The notes under the pieces are model-generated. The model saw only the letters and a list, made by a program, of their open reading frames with translations. It was not told the DNA's origin and ran no database searches. Shown here in pieces: positions 7,397 through 9,159 of a stretch of DNA of 9,159 nucleotides. Source of the stretch: Clostridiales bacterium (GTDB lineage Bacteria; Bacillota; Clostridia; Lachnospirales; WQUN01); the NCBI GenBank assembly GCA_031254075.1, contig JAIRVD010000373.1:1-9159 (forward strand). The letters run 5' to 3'. Each line of letters starts with the position of its first letter. Positions within the stretch are counted from its first letter, which is position 1. The position numbers were made by a program, and so were the translations under genes.

Positions 7397-9159
7397 ATGA
7401 ACGAGACCGAACGGAAAAAAATTATTTTGGTTGACGATAACATGGCGAGTTTGACAATCGGCAGGGATATTTTGAAAGCGCACTACGAAGTTTATCCCGC
7501 GCCGTCTGCCGTTAAAATGTTTGAGATTTTGGAGAAAATTTTGCCGCAGATGATTCTGCTTGACGTTGACATGCCGGACATTAACGGATTTGAGGCGATT
7601 AAAAAATTAAAAGCCGACACGCGTTTGTCGAACATTCAGGTGATATTCTTAACAGCGATGTCAGATGAGGCGAGCGAACTCAAGGGCTTGGAACTCGGCG
7701 CGCTTGATTATATTTACAAACCGTTTTCCGCGCCGCTGCTGCTGAAAAGAATTGAAACGCATTTGGCAAAATTGCATTCCGATGAAGCGAATAAAATTAA
7801 ATCCTCGTTCCTTGCCGGAATGTCACACGAAATTCGCACGCCGATGAACGCAATCATCGGCATGACCGAGCTTCTCCAGCACGAGCCTCTGAATAATCAG
7901 CAAATGGGTTTTGTTAACGATATAAATTCTTCCGCGCAAACATTGCTTACGATTTTAAGCGATTTAATCGACCTTTCGAAAATCGAAATAGGAAAATTTG
8001 TGCTGACGCCGGTGGACTATAATTTCCGCACATTTATCGGAAGCGTTGTTACGACGGTCACGTATCTTGCGGAAAAAAGAGGCATCAACTTTATTTTTAA
8101 AGAAGGCGGTGAATTGCCGAATCACTTGTTCGGCGACCATATACGCCTGAAGCAAATTTTACTTACGCTGTGCCAAAACGCCGTGAAATTTACGGACAGC
8201 GGGTTTGTGCGCCTTTCGGTTTTCGGCGAGAAAAACAAGATTTCGTTTGAAATACAAGACACCGGCAGAGGAATCAACAAAATTGATTTGCCGAAAATTT
8301 TTGACGTTTACGCCCAATTGAAAAATCGCGCAATCGTCGGCACGGGCTTGGGGCTTTCCATTACCAAATCCTTTGTGGAGCTGATGGACGGCACAATTTC
8401 TGTCGAAAGCGAAGACGGTGCCGGGACGACTTTTAAAATTTCAATTCCGATTGTCGGCGGCGAAGAAAAAATTTCACATGATGAAGATAAGCATAAAAAA
8501 TTATTCGCGCCGAACGCGAATGTCCTTGTCGTTGACGATAATGATTTCAATTTGAAAGTTGCGTGCGGTTTGCTCGGAATCTATAAAATAGCCGCGAAAA
8601 CCGTAATGTCGGGACAGGCGGCAATCGACTCCGTGCAACGGGAAGACTTCGATATCGTTTTCATGGACCACATGATGCCGCATATGGACGGCGTTGTTGC
8701 CACCGAAAAAATTCGAAAACTCGGCGGAAAATTCCGTTTGCTTCCGATAGTCGCGCTTACCGCGACCACCATTGAGGGCGCGCGCGAGATGTTTCTTTCG
8801 CACGGCTTTAACGGCTATCTGCCAAAGCCAATCAACGTAAAGGAAATGCGCAATATCCTAATAGAATGGCTTCCGCCCGATAAAATCACCGACGAAATGC
8901 CCGTACCCGAAAAACCGAAAGAAAAACCCGAAAGCATTCTTTCCGATATCGCAAAAATTTCCGAAATCAACACCGAAATCGGCTTGAATCGTTTTGCAGG
9001 CAACGAAAAACTCTATAAAGAAACCATCGAAGATTTCCACAAAAATTTCAAACCCAAATGTGAAAAACTGCAAGACCAACTCGAAGCAAACGATATCTCC
9101 AATTTCGCAATCTCAATCCATTTCATGAAAACATCCCTTGCCACAATCGGCGCAATGCG
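7397..9159 (+). CDS. Hybrid histidine kinase, REC-HisKA-HATPase-REC-Hpt (3' partial)
   Basis: ATG 7397 lies 8 nt after a strong GGAGG, and the frame stays open to the right edge (587 full codons). Domains are REC1 (about 7-126), HisKA (133-203), HATPase (245-353), REC2 (374-493), a Pro/Lys/Glu-rich linker (497-514) and the start of an Hpt (520 onward). Residues seen are REC1 Asp13/Asp14, Asp56, Thr86 and Lys108; His144 (SHEIRTPMN); N-box Asn261; G1 Asp288 (QDTGRGI); G2 GTGLGL 315-320; REC2 Asp380/Asp381, Asp424, Thr455 and Lys477; and Hpt His575 with Lys578 (HFMKTS). It is a paralogue of the preceding protein: both REC1 domains share YPAPS and FEILE. Oddities are Thr257 where the first N-box Asn is usual, and an ATP lid three residues shorter than in the neighbour. 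By comparison with the neighbour, only about 50-60 residues may be missing. It is probably the fourth gene of the same operon. Confidence 0.94.
   Translation, partial: MNETERKKIILVDDNMASLTIGRDILKAHYEVYPAPSAVKMFEILEKILPQMILLDVDMPDINGFEAIKKLKADTRLSNIQVIFLTAMSDEASELKGLELGALDYIYKPFSAPLLLKRIETHLAKLHSDEANKIKSSFLAGMSHEIRTPMNAIIGMTELLQHEPLNNQQMGFVNDINSSAQTLLTILSDLIDLSKIEIGKFVLTPVDYNFRTFIGSVVTTVTYLAEKRGINFIFKEGGELPNHLFGDHIRLKQILLTLCQNAVKFTDSGFVRLSVFGEKNKISFEIQDTGRGINKIDLPKIFDVYAQLKNRAIVGTGLGLSITKSFVELMDGTISVESEDGAGTTFKISIPIVGGEEKISHDEDKHKKLFAPNANVLVVDDNDFNLKVACGLLGIYKIAAKTVMSGQAAIDSVQREDFDIVFMDHMMPHMDGVVATEKIRKLGGKFRLLPIVALTATTIEGAREMFLSHGFNGYLPKPINVKEMRNILIEWLPPDKITDEMPVPEKPKEKPESILSDIAKISEINTEIGLNRFAGNEKLYKETIEDFHKNFKPKCEKLQDQLEANDISNFAISIHFMKTSLATIGAM

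Overview
The window holds four consecutive plus-strand genes, all encoding large hybrid sensor histidine kinases, with almost no non-coding DNA. The first gene is cut by the left edge and the fourth by the right edge. None of the visible proteins has a membrane segment or signal peptide, so they look like cytosolic signalling proteins. I see no RNA gene, transposase, CRISPR array, origin or strong terminator.

Layout: gene A (1-2576, 5' partial) encodes PAS-GAF-HisKA-HATPase-REC-Hpt plus a C-terminal tail domain. Gene B (2564-5425) overlaps A by 13 nt and encodes GAF-GAF-HisKA-HATPase-REC-Hpt plus the same tail. Gene C (5428-7356) begins 2 nt after B and encodes REC-HisKA-HATPase-REC-Hpt. Gene D (7397 to past 9159) follows a 40-nt gap with a strong GGAGG ribosome binding site. 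It has the same REC-HisKA-HATPase-REC-Hpt order as C and is cut inside its Hpt domain. A and B are paralogues of each other, as are C and D, so the array looks built by tandem duplication and divergence. The overlaps and tiny gaps suggest one transcript with translational coupling. The promoter must lie left of the window.

Possible joint working (inference): A and B carry input domains (PAS/GAF), while C and D start with a receiver. They could form a branched phosphorelay in which Hpt domains of A/B phosphorylate the N-terminal receivers of C/D. Together the four proteins show six receivers and four Hpt domains. No dedicated output protein (DNA-binding regulator or GGDEF protein) is in the window. 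The ATP-binding domain of A has lost the G1-box aspartate (Ala) and has Pro after the G2 glycines, so A may be a catalytically impaired partner in the array.

Organism: the PAS and GAF types and the multi-domain cytosolic hybrid kinases resemble, from memory, those of anaerobic bacteria such as Clostridia, Negativicutes, spirochaetes and uncultured gut or rumen lineages. G+C is moderate (about 50% by hand count over the first 240 nt, about 39% over 8881-9120). The sequence alone does not let me fix the phylum.
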